Positions 12,701 through 24,700 of a stretch of 64,000 nt of DNA are shown here, piece by piece; position 1 is the first letter of the stretch, and every line of letters begins with the position of its first letter. A program made the translations under genes and the position numbers. The notes under the pieces were generated by a model that saw nothing but the letters and a program-made list of their open reading frames with translations, had not been told where the DNA came from and did no database searches. The stretch covers positions 248,001-312,000 of the forward strand of contig NZ_JANAVO010000004.1 of NCBI RefSeq assembly GCF_024213555.1. The letters are read 5' to 3'. Origin of the DNA: Allokutzneria sp. A3M-2-11 16 (GTDB taxonomy: Bacteria; Actinomycetota; Actinomycetes; Mycobacteriales; Pseudonocardiaceae).

Positions 12701-15700
12701 CGAGGCGCTGCGGCTGCGCGTCAACCTGTCGGAGCTGCTGGAGCGCTCCGCCGCGATCGGCAAACCGTTCGAGCTCGACGTCGCCACGGCGCGGGACCCG
12801 GCCGTCGCCGCCGCCGCGTTCGCCGGCGTCGACGTGGACAAGCTGCTGGCGACGGCCGCCGAGCACCACCCGGACCGGTCGCGGGCCGACGTCCTGCTCA
12901 ACGGCCTTGAGGCGACGCCCGGCAAGCACGGGAAGATCATCGGCACCAGGGAGGCGCTGCAGAGCTGGGACGCCGTCCGGCCGGACTTCCACCAGGCGTT
13001 CGCCGACACCGGACTCCCCAGCGCGGCGGTCGGCTGGGCGCTCGCGGAGGGGGTCGACCTCCTCGGCGTCTACTGGCAGGCGACGGCGGACGGCACGTCC
13101 CCGGTCGACGCGATCCGCTCGGCCGTCGCCTCGCTGGGCATGGTGGTGCCCGCCTTCACGCTGGCCGAGGTGGCCCCGCTGTTCGGGTTCGCGACCACGC
13201 CCGAGGATCTGGCGCGGCTGCGGCACATGCTCAACCAGGCCGGGCTGACCGGCACGGTCGGTGTCTACGAGGCGGAGCTGCTGCGCGGCCTGGCGATCGA
13301 GCTGGCGATGAACCACGGCCTGTTCGACGCGGCCGAGCGCAGGCTGGCGCTCGAAGTGGACCCGCAGTGGCTGGCGAGCGCGGTGCAGACCCGGCCCGCG
13401 CTGTTCGACCAGCCCCCGCCGCCCAGCCTGGCCGCCGAGCGGGAGGCCCGCGCCGCGACCGTCGAGCAGATCGTCCGCAGCTACTACCACGGCCTGCGGA
13501 TGGACCGCGCCTACCGCGGCCCGAATCCGCTGGACGCCGCGGGCCGGGCGGCCATCGACGAGGCGCTGGCCCGCTGGGGCGTTCCCGCGGCGGCCTGGGT
13601 GGCGACCCGGCTGCCGGGCGCCCGGTTCACCGGCAACCTGGCCACCGAGGACCTGGCCAAGCAGACCGGGGACAAGAACGTCCCCACCCAGGCCCAGCTG
13701 GAGTTCCTCGCGCTCAACGACGCGCTGACCGAGTGGGTGCCCAACGGGGCGCCCAACCTGTTCGAGGCGATCGTCCGGCAGCTGCCGCCGGGCGCCTTCC
13801 CCGCCACCACGATCACCAACGCGATGGACCTGGCCGAGGACATGCGCGCCGCGCTGGAGCACGAACTGCGCCTGCCCCACCACGAGCGGCACCTGTTGCA
13901 CTTCGCCGACCTGACCAGTGAGACCCAGCGCGCGGGCGCGCTGGCCACCTGGGCGGTCAAGGGCCAGCTCACCGGCGCGCTGCTGGAAGCGATGCCGATG
14001 ATGATCGCCGCGCGCCACGGCCTGGACATCGTGGTGATAGACGACGAGGGCGTTGTCCGGAACGAAGGCGGCGTCGGCGGCGCCGAGGCCGTCCTGCTGC
14101 ACAACGACGGCCACTTCATGCCGGTGCTGTTCACCGACCCGGACACCCGCCCCGCGCTCGGCCCCGACGGTGACGACCCGTCCCCGGGCCAGGAACCCTT
14201 TGGTGGCACTCCCGTGGTCTCCGGTGTCCCGGTGCCGGTGGTGGGCGCGCGGGCGTGGGCCGGTGGCACGACCACCCAGCTGCGGCCGGAGGCGATGCGC
14301 GCGGTCACGGCGCAGGTGCCCGGCGCGGTGCTGGACGACGACGACCCCGGCATGGTCATGGCGCACCTCGCCGGTGGCGCGGTGGTCCCGGTCCTGGTGC
14401 TCGTCGACCCCGCCGTCCGGGCACCGCAGCTGGTGCTCGCCGAGGACAGCGGGTCGGTGGAACTGGTGGTGCCACCGCTGCCGGGCAACGACACCGGACA
14501 GCGGCTGATGCTGACCCAGGCGCTGGAGTCGGCGATCCTGCAGCTCCCCGACTTCGTTCCCACCTCGTGGCTGCTCACCTTCGGCGGCAACGGAAACGGC
14601 GACGGCGCCCCGCGGCCCTCGGGCCAGGTGACCAACGAACGGCTCCGGGCCGCGCAGGTCCAGCAGTCCGAACAGCGGGCCGCGGGCGAGGACGACGCCC
14701 GGCGGGAGGCCGAGGCCGAGGAGGAGGCCCAGCGGCAGGCCGAGCAGCAGGCCCGCGAGGAGGCCGAACGCGAGGCAGCCGAGGCGGAGGCCGCGGCTCA
14801 GGCCGCCGCAGCAGCGGCCGCCTCGGGCACGCTGCTGCCCGCCGTCGTGCCGAAGGCGGCGAGCACGCCCGCCGCGGTCCACCAGATGTCGCAGGACTTC
14901 ACCGCCGATGGCGAGGCGCTGGGCGGGCTGCGGCTGCTGGTCGAGGCCATCGCCGAGGCGCGCGAGACCTCAGCGCTGGGCACGGACGACGCGACCACGG
15001 CCGAGACCGTCATGGCCGAGGAGCGGATCGCCACCCAGCTGCACGAGGACGCGGGCGCACTGGCCTTCCAGCTGCACGGGCTGGCCCAGACCCACGCCGC
15101 ACCCACCGAGCAGGGCCTGGCCACCGCGCAGGTCCGGCTCTCCGACCGCTACCGGCGGCTGGCCGACACGCTGACCCGGGTCAGCGCCATCGCGGAAGCG
15201 CGCCAGGAGCTGCTGGCCCAGGCCCACGACTCGGACCTGGAATCCCTGTCCTGGTCCTACCAGGCCGTCGCGGCCACCATCGCCGAGCAGCGGGGCCAGA
15301 CGCCGCAGCTGTTCGGCCAGCCGATCACGGCCGCCCGTCTCGACCAGCTCGCCACCGCGGCGACCGCGCGGGCGGACGAGGCGCGCGCGGAGGCCGACCA
15401 GCACCTCGCCGAGCTCAACCGGGCGCTGGCGGTGCTGGAGCGCGAGACGGAGCTGCTGGAGGACCTGCACTCCACGCTCCCGGTACTGATCAACACCGGC
15501 GACGTCGCGCTCGGCCTGGCCGAGGACTCGGGCAAGCCGGTCCTGATCGCCAACCCCAAGCCCGGCCGCTGGCCCGGGATGGGCAAGATCGCCGAGAGCG
15601 ACCTGGAAGCCGTCGCGCACCTGCTCGCGCTGGTCGAGCAGCACCAGGACCTCGTCGCGCAGCTGCGGGCGCTCGGCTTCGACGGGCGCCGGGCGGCCGA

Positions 15701-18700
15701 CTTCGCCGCGCTGATCGGCGACACGTCCCAGCCGGAGACCGCGCGCCGGGTGGCCGCCGAACTGCGCGAGGTCGACCTGCGCCTGCGCACGGTGATCAAC
15801 GGCGACGGTCGGCAGCACGGGCTCGGGCTCGGCGAGGCGGTGGACGGCTCCGACACCCGGCACCGCTGGCTGGACCGGATCGCCATGGGCCACCCGCGCT
15901 TCCGCGGCGAGATCTCCACGCTGCGCGGCCTGCGGCTGGTCGCCGAGATGTCCAGGGCCGAGGAGCACCCGGTACCGGCGATGGCTCGCTCGATGCTGCT
16001 GGTGAAGAACCGCAACTACGGCGACTCCTCGGTTCGGGGCAGGCTCAACGACGCGCTGCACCGGATCGTCATCCGGCAGACCACCGAGCTGTCCATCGAC
16101 GACGTCAGCTTCGACCTCGGCGAGCACTCGCTGCCGGGTCAGCAGGAGGCGGCCAACCCGGCCGTCACGAACGTGTTCAACGTGTCGTGGAGGTCCGGCC
16201 CGCTCAAGCTGTTCCGCCCCGGCTTCACCGTGCAGCTGCGGATCATCGACGTCGACTCCGGGGACGCGGTGCGCCGCTCGGACGTCGCCAAGGACGGCTG
16301 GGTGGAGCGCGGCCAGCTGGTGCTGGACGTGCGGGCCGACGCGACCACGGAGGAGATCGACGCCGCGCTCGGCGAGATCATCCTCGCCGAGGCGGCCAAC
16401 TACGTGCCCCAGGTCGCACCGATCAAGGTCGACATCAACTCCACCCTGCTGTACCAGGCGGGCAACCTGCTCGGCACGGGCGTCGGCACCGCGATCACGC
16501 TGCTGCTGGGGATGCCGCTGAGCGTGCCGTACCTGGTCGCCATCGGGGTGGTGAGCCTGTGGTCGTCCCTGTTCGGGATCGCGGCCTGGTACACCTACGG
16601 CGGCAAGAGCACCGAGGCGGGCAACGCCGCTCGCAGGCTGCGTTCGACCTGGCGCGGTGGCGTCGGCCCGACCAACAAGCAGGTCAGCGACACGACCTTC
16701 ACCACGCGCAGCGCGCTGGTGTCCGCGGCCGAGGTGTTCGGCGTGACGCTGCCGGACGTCCTCCCCTACGAGGAGACCCACGAGCTCAGCGACGAGGAAC
16801 GCGCGCGGTTCAACGCCTGGGTGCGGGACGCGGGCGAGGCCGTCGTCACGAAGCTGGCCAACAAGACCTTCCTCGACGAGTACCCGCAGAGCAAGGACAT
16901 CACCGACCTCTTCAAGGGGATGAAGAACGTCCAGTGGGCGCCGGACGAGCACATCGCCGCGACCGACGCCTCCGCGAACCAGGACCCGAGGGACCTGGGC
17001 ACGCTGACCGCCAAGCTGCCCACCGGCGAGACGGTGAAGATCTCCCTGGTCGAGGGCGATATGGCGCACACCGACCAGTTCATCAAGGGCGCCAACGTCG
17101 ACAAGTCCGAGCTGCGGTACTGGATCAAGGTCTCGCCCAACCTGGTCCGGCGGGGTCCCGAGGCGGTCGAGGCGGCGATCGCGGCGAAGTACGCCACCCT
17201 CGTCGGTGCCGCGTCCCGGGTGATGTTCCAGCCGCCGATGTCGAGCTACCTCAAAGAGAAGTTCCTCATGGCGGTGCCCGACATCGCCATGACGTGGACC
17301 TTCGCCGCGCTCGCCAAGACCATGCACCTGCTGCCGCCGATGATCGCCAGCAGCCTCGGCATCCGGCTCGGCTCCGCGCTCCAGGCCTACCTCAACGTCA
17401 AGCACCGCAAGGCCGCCGCCGGGCTCTACGCCGACGCCAGCCGGGAACGCCAGGCCGGGCAGGAGATCTCCAGCGTCGACGAGCTGACCAGGCACGCGGG
17501 CAACGCGATCGGGCTGGTCGGCGCGTCGGTGCAGATGCTGGACGGGCTGCGCGCGGAGGTCGAGACGCTGCTGCCCGCCAGGCCAGGCGGTCAGCGGCTC
17601 GTGTCGGAGGAGCCGCTCGGCGAACTGGTGTCCATCGCCAGGCGCATGGTGACCGCGGAGGCCGGCGCCAACGCCGCCTCGGGAGACGAGCACGTCGAGA
17701 GCGTGCGCCTGGAACTGGACCAGGACAACGGCTTCCAGCCGATCCTCGTCGTCACCTCCGACCTGCCGGGCTCCCCCGAGCGGACCCCGCTCACCGAGGC
17801 GCAGCTCCGCACCGCCGAGCCGCACCTGCCGCCCGCGACCGGACCGGACGTCGCCAACACCGCGATGCTGATGGCCGCGGCCAAGCACATCAAGGCCGAG
17901 GCGGAGAAGCTCGACCGGGTCGAGAGCGTCCGGATCGAGCTCAACCCGATCGACGAGTTCCGGCCGATCGTCGTCATCACCAGCAAACCGGAGATTCGCA
18001 ACCCGAAGATGCCCGCGGAGATCCGGATCGGGCTCTCCGAGTCCGCGGACCTGCCGAGCGACTTCAGCCCGTTCACCACGCACACGGACGTGAAGACCGC
18101 GGACGGCAAGGACGTCCGCGAGTTCGCGATGCTGCTGCCGACGCAGTGGACCGAGGCCGGGACGCAGCTCACGCTCGCCGAGGCCCAGGCGTGGCTGACC
18201 CAGCACCTGGACGAGATCGCGGTCACCGAGCGGCTGGTGCACCCCAGGGAGAAGCGCCAGCTCGCCTGGAACGCCGGTATCCGGTCCATGGGCCGCGGCG
18301 TGCTGAACGCGATCATCAGCACCGTGCAGGGCCAGGCCGACGCGGACACCGCGCGGCAGGACGCGCTCGCGGAGGGCAAGACCGAGGCGCAGGCGGATGC
18401 CGCAGCGGCGGCGGTGCTCCAGGGCAGCATGGCCGGGACGGCCCAGTCGGTCGCGGACGCGGTCGCGTCCATCGGTGAGGGCATGACCAGCGTCATCACC
18501 GCGCGCCGCAACATGGAGGTCAACGCCAAGACCGTCCGCACCGGGCTGAAGGCGCAGGCGGTGACGCCGCGCGCGATGGACGACACGGTGCGGCACGGCT
18601 CCCAGCGGCTGCGCCAGACCAGCCAGGCCGTGACCGAACTGCTCGGCACCGTCACCGATCCCGACCTGACCGCGCGGCTCCAGCCGCTCCTCGAACGCGC

Positions 18701-21700
18701 GCAGTCCTACAACGCCGACCCCGAGCAGATCATCGACGACTTCGACGCGTTGATCGACTCCGGGGCGCTCGCCGACATCCCGTACCTGGGCAACGTCCGG
18801 CGCATCGGCCGCGGCCAGTACCAGCTGTGGGTCGACATGGCCGAGAACCCCGGCCCGAAGAACATCAAGGCCAAGCTCCAGGGCAAGCACCCGCGCTTCA
18901 TGAACCTCCGGCTGCTGCCGCCGATCCCCGGTGAGCCCAACAGCCTGCTGGTGCCCAACGGCTTCGACACCCACGCACTGGCCATGGGGCACGACGCGCG
19001 CGCCCTGCTGCCGCTGATCGAGAGCTGGGTGGCGGTCTACCACCACGGCGCGACGGGCGTGCCGAGCCAGGGCGCGTTCCTGCTCCAGGACGCGGGCACG
19101 GGCAACCTGCCCAGCCTGTTCGGCCGGGTCTCCAGCCAGGCCGCGGGCAAGGGCGTCGACCCGGTGGACATCGGCGTCCAGGCGGGCAGCGCGCTCGTCT
19201 CCACGGCGCTGAACGTGACCGCGTCGGGGTGGCACACGCGCGGGATGTTCCAGCGCAACGAGCTCAACGGCTACATCCTGTCCCGCGACTCCAAGGTCAT
19301 GTCGCCGGACCGGATCCTGTACTCGCTCGGCTACGCGGAGGGCTTCGGCAAGGCCAACGCCGAGCTCGTCGACATCGTCCTGGAACACGCGCAGCAGACC
19401 GGGCGGTTCACGCCGACGACGGTGGAGATCCTGCGCAGGCAGCTGGGGTCCGAGGACCTCTCGCTGGAGCAGCTGCTCAACCGGTACGGGCTCGACGCGA
19501 GCACCCTGCCCGCGAACTGGACCTTCGAGGACCTCGACCTGGCGGTCCGGCAGGTCTACCCGAACCAGGCCCCCGCGGAGGCGCTGCCGCTCCCGGCGGC
19601 CGAGCCGGGACTCGACCGCCCGGACCTGCCACCGTCGGTGGTGGCCGCCGAGTGGGCCGCCGAGCTGGTGGGACTGGACCACTCACCGGTGGAGATCCGG
19701 GTCGTCACGGACCCGAAGACGCTGGCGCAGATGGAGCGGGAGCGGCAGCACGGCTTCGTGCCGACCGAGGCGGGTGGCACGGTGATCTACCTGGCGCCGT
19801 CGGCCTTCGCCACCCTCGACACCCTGGTGGAGACCGTCGCGCACGAGCTGCGGCACGCCGACCGGCTGCGCGCGGGGTACACGCCGGGCAACACGCCGGT
19901 GGAGGTGCTGGAGACCGACGCCCACGAGCACGGTCGCGCGGCGGTCGCCCGGCTGCACAACCTGGAGGGCGGTGTCCCGCCGAGGTTCCCCGCGCAGAGC
20001 GACTACGCCCACCTGCCCCTGGCGACGGCGCCCGTCCCGCGGCTGTACCACACCGCGCACGACGACCACGGCTCCGGCGATCCGGTCCAGCTGCTGCTGG
20101 ACGGGCTCGCGGCGGGCGTCCAGTCGGCGGAGGACATCGTCACCGACTCCCTGATGGCCGACGAGGACCTCGCGGGCATCGACCTGGACAGCTTCGGCGA
20201 CGACCTCAACTTCTCGCTCAACGCCAGCAAGAAGTTCCTGCTGGGCAACGACGTCAGCACCATCCACAAGCCGAGGTCGCCGTTCCTCGACGAGGGCGAC
20301 GCCGACCAGCAGGGCGTCAACGAGGTCTCGGCGTACGCGGTGGACCGGCGGTTCAAGCTCGGCCTGGTGCCCGCGACCACGTACTGGGAGGGCGACGAGG
20401 AGCACGGGCCCGGCGTGATCCGCCAGTGGCTGGACAACGCGACGCCCGGTGACCCGGACACCTCCGCCTACAGCAGGCGGCACCAGGACGCGATGGCCTT
20501 CCTGGACTGGCTGGTCGGCAACGACGACCAGCACCCGAACAACTACCTGACCACGATCGACGAGGAGACCGGCGAGAAGCGGCCGCACCCGGTCGACTTC
20601 GGCGTCTCCTTCCCCGGGACCTCCGACCGGGCCTTCACCGAGGAGAACATCCGCACCAGGCCGAAGCGCTCACCCTTCGCGAGCAAGGTGGTGCTGGAGG
20701 AGCTGGCGGACCCGACGCGGAGGCTGCACCCCGGACTGCTGGCCGACATCCGCGCCGTCACGCCCGCGCAGCTGCGCGCGGACCTGGTCGCGGCCGGGCT
20801 GGAGGACGACCGGATCGAGGCCGTGCTGACCGCGCTGGAGACCGTCCAGCGGACCGGCAGGCTGACCGGCGAGCCGGACACCGAGCCGGACACCGACCTC
20901 CCGATCGCCCCGGCTGCGGTCGTCCCGGCCCAGGGCCCGAGCGACGACGCGGCGCTGCGACCGCTGCGCGAGGGCCTGGCGGCCGGTATCCGGGCGGCGG
21001 AGGACGTCGTCACCGACTCCCTGATGGCCGACGACGACCTCGCCGACATCGACCTGGCCAGCTTCGGCGACGACCTCAACTTCTCGTTGAACGCCGCCAA
21101 GAAGTTCTTGCTGGCCAACGACATCAGCACCATCCACAAGCCGAGGTCGCCGTTCCTCGACGAGGGCGACCCCGACCTCCAGGGCGTCAACGAGGTCGGT
21201 GCCTACCGGTTGGACCGGCGGCTCGGGCTCGGCCTGGTCCCGCCCACCCTCTACTGGGCGGGCGACGGCGAGCACGCCCCGGGCGTGATCCGGTTGTGGC
21301 TGGACGACGCGGCCCCCGGCGAGCCGGACATGTCCGTCTACAGTGGACGCGACCTGGACGCCATGGCGCTGCTGGACTGGCTGACGGCCAACGACGACCA
21401 GCACCCGAACAACTACCTGACCACGGTCGACGAGACCGGCCAGAAGCGGCCCCGGCCGATCGACTTCGGCGCGTCGTTCCCGAGCACCTCCGACCGGGTG
21501 CACTCGGTGGAGAACATCCTCACCCGGCCGAGGCGCTCGCCCTTCGCCAACCGGCTCGCCCAGGAGGAGGCCGCCGACCCGACGCGCCTGCTGCACCCCG
21601 AGCTGCTGGCGGCGATCCGCGCTGTCGACCTGGAAGACGTCCGGGCCGACCTGCTCGACACCGGCATGGACGCCGACAACGTCGAAGCCGTGGTCACCGC

Positions 21701-24700
21701 GCTGGAGACCGTCCAGCGGACCGGCAGGCTGACCGGTGAGCCGGAGACCGCCCGCCCCGACGGTGACGGTCCTCCCGACGGCGTCACCCCCGGCGATCCG
21801 GACATCACGCCGGACGTCGCAGAGGAGACCGAGGAGACCGGCGAGACCGAGGCGGCCGAGACCGAGACCGAGCCGGACACGGAGATCCCGGTCGCCCCGG
21901 CGGCCGCGGCGCAAGCCCTCACCGGTGACGCGGCCGTGTTCAAGGGCACGCGGGACCTGCTCGACACCGCGTTCGGGCTGCGCGCGTCCTGGGAGTCCTA
22001 CCTGGCCCCGGACGCCGTCGCGCAGGAGGGCGACACCGCGACGGGCAGCGAACCCCTTGGGGCGTCCCAGGAACTGCTCACCGACGCGGTCGCGCTCGCC
22101 GCCGAGATGCGTCGCCTCGCGGAGCTCTACGCCGGCCCCACCGACCCCGGACTCGCCGCCATCCAGGGGACGCTCGCTGACCACTACACGCGCGTCGCCG
22201 ACGCGCTCGACGTGGTCATCGACATCGCACAGCGCCGGAAACCCCACCTCGACGCCGCAGACCTGGCGCTCGGCAAGTTCGCCGGCTGGACCAGGCAGGC
22301 CGCGCAGGCCGAAGACGGCGAAGCGACCCTGTTCGGCCAGCCGATCACCGCCGACGAGCTGAAGAGGTTCGCCGAGCTGGAGCGGGCCCGGGCCGACCAG
22401 GCGCTGGAGCGGGCCGACGAGTCCCTCGCCGAGCTGGACGCCGCGCTGGCCGTGGTCGAGGAGGTGGCGGAACCGCTGGCGGACGTGCACGCCGGGAACC
22501 CGGTCCTGGTCGATCCCAGCGACACCGCGCTCGGCGCCGCCTCGATCACCGGCACGCAGATCTTCTTCGCCACGCCGAACCCGGGCCGGTGGCCGGGAAT
22601 GGCCGCCGTCGCCGCGAGCGACCTGGACTCGGTCCAGCGGCTGCTCACGCTGCTCGACCAGCACGAGGCGCTGGCGACCGCGCTCACCGACGACCAGCCC
22701 CGGCCCGCGGACGTCCAGCGGATGACGGCGGAGCTGGAGCAGGTCAAGCACCAGCTGCGCCTGATGATCAGCGGCGACGGCACCGGCCACGGCCTCGGCC
22801 TCAACGAGGCGTTCGAGGGCAGCAAGACCCGGCTGCGCTGGCTGGAGAAGGTCGTCACCGGGCACCCGCGCTTCGCCGGGGCGAACACCACGGGGCTCCC
22901 GCTGGTCCGCGAGCTCACCGCGCTCGACGAGCACCCGGCACCCGAGCTGGCCCACGCCTGGCACCTGCTGAAGACCAGGAACTACGGCGACCCTTCGGTG
23001 AAGGGCCGGTTCAACGACAAGCTCTACAAGATCTTCGGCAGGCAGACCACCGAGCCCCCCATCACCGCGGTGAGCCACGAGTACGCCGGCTACCAGGGGC
23101 GCGGCACCGCCGGGACGCAGCGCCCCGGTTTCGCGGGCATCGTCACCATGGCGTGGTTCTCCGGCGGGGAGAGATCGCTGGGCCTGCGGCTGTTCCGGCC
23201 CGGGTTCACCGTGCAGACCCGGCTCTACGACGACCCCGACCCGAACGCGCCCGCGGTGCGCCGCGCCAAGGAAACCCGCGTCGGCCGGGCGGCGGAGCTG
23301 CCCGACGGCTGGGTCGAGGGCACCCAGCTGGTCCTGGAGGTCCGGCGCGGCGCCACGATGGAGGAGATCGACGCGGCCCTGCGCGAGATCATCCTCGCCT
23401 CCGCCGCCGACTACGTCCCCCAGGTCCCGTACCCGAGCTTCGCCGTGCGGCTGGCCCTGCTGACCGAGGGCGGTGCCGCCTTCGGCGCGGCGCTCGGCAC
23501 CGCGATCTCGGTGCTGGTGGGGCTGGGCATGAGCGGCTCGTACCTCGCGGGCCGGCTGGCGCAGAGCCTGTGGGCCTCCGCCCTGCACCCCGGCATGTTC
23601 TTCGGTTCCTGGGGCAGGGAGACCGAGGCGGGCAACTCCGCCAGCAGGCTGGCGGCCGCCTGGCGCGGCGGCATCGGCCCGACCAAGACCCAGTTCGCCG
23701 AGGAGGCGCGCGCACTCAGGGACCGGCTCGGCGCCAAGCGCGGCACGGCCTCCGCCGCCCTTCCTGACGCCCCCGCCCCCCAGCCGAAGGTGGAGCTCAC
23801 CCCCGCCCAGCGCGAGGCCTTCGCCGGGCGGGTGCGGGAGATCGGCGCCCGCCTCGCCGCCGAAGTGCAGGACGGCACCTTCGTCGCCAGGCGCGCGAGC
23901 ACCACCGATCCCGCCGAGCTGGCGGCGGCGATCACGGCCAGGATCGCCGAGCAGGGCGAGACGAGCGTCGACATCGGCGAGCTGATCGCGGCCGAGAACA
24001 GCACCAAGCTCACGATCAGCGAAGACGTCGCCGGGCTGATCGAGGCGATGGCGGGCACCGCGGGCTGGAGCGCCGACCGGCGCGCGGCGCAGGACGCTCG
24101 CGCGGACAACGAGCCACACGACTTCGGCACCCTCCGCGTCGCCAGGGAGGGCGCGGAGACGCTGCAGATCTCCTTCGTGGAGTCCGAGACGGAGCACTCC
24201 GACCAGTTCCTCAGGGGCGCCACCGTCTCCGACTCGGAGCTGCGCTACTGGATCACCCTCTCGCCCAACCTGGTCGACGCCTCGGACGCGGAGCTCGAAG
24301 CCGCGATCGCGGCGAAGTTCGCCAGTGTCGCGGCCGCCGCGTCGGCAGTGCTGTTCCAGCCGGAGCTGAGCGTGATCGCCAAGGAGGAGCTGATCCTGTT
24401 CCCCGGGGACGCGGCGTTCACCGCCGGGTTCGCGGCGCTGGCCCAGCAGCTCACCCAGAGCGAGGACAGCATGGAGATGATGCTGGCCGCCGTCGTGGCC
24501 AGCCTCGGCTCCCGGATGGGCAGGGCGTTCTCGGCCTACTTCAACGCCAGGTACCGCCAGACCGCGGACGCGATCTACACCGACGCGATCCGCTACCGCC
24601 AGCACGGGGAGAAGATCGCCAGCCTGGACGACCGGACCCGGATGGCCGACACCTCCATCGGGCTGATGGCCGCCGCGATCGAGCGGATCGACGGGCTGCA

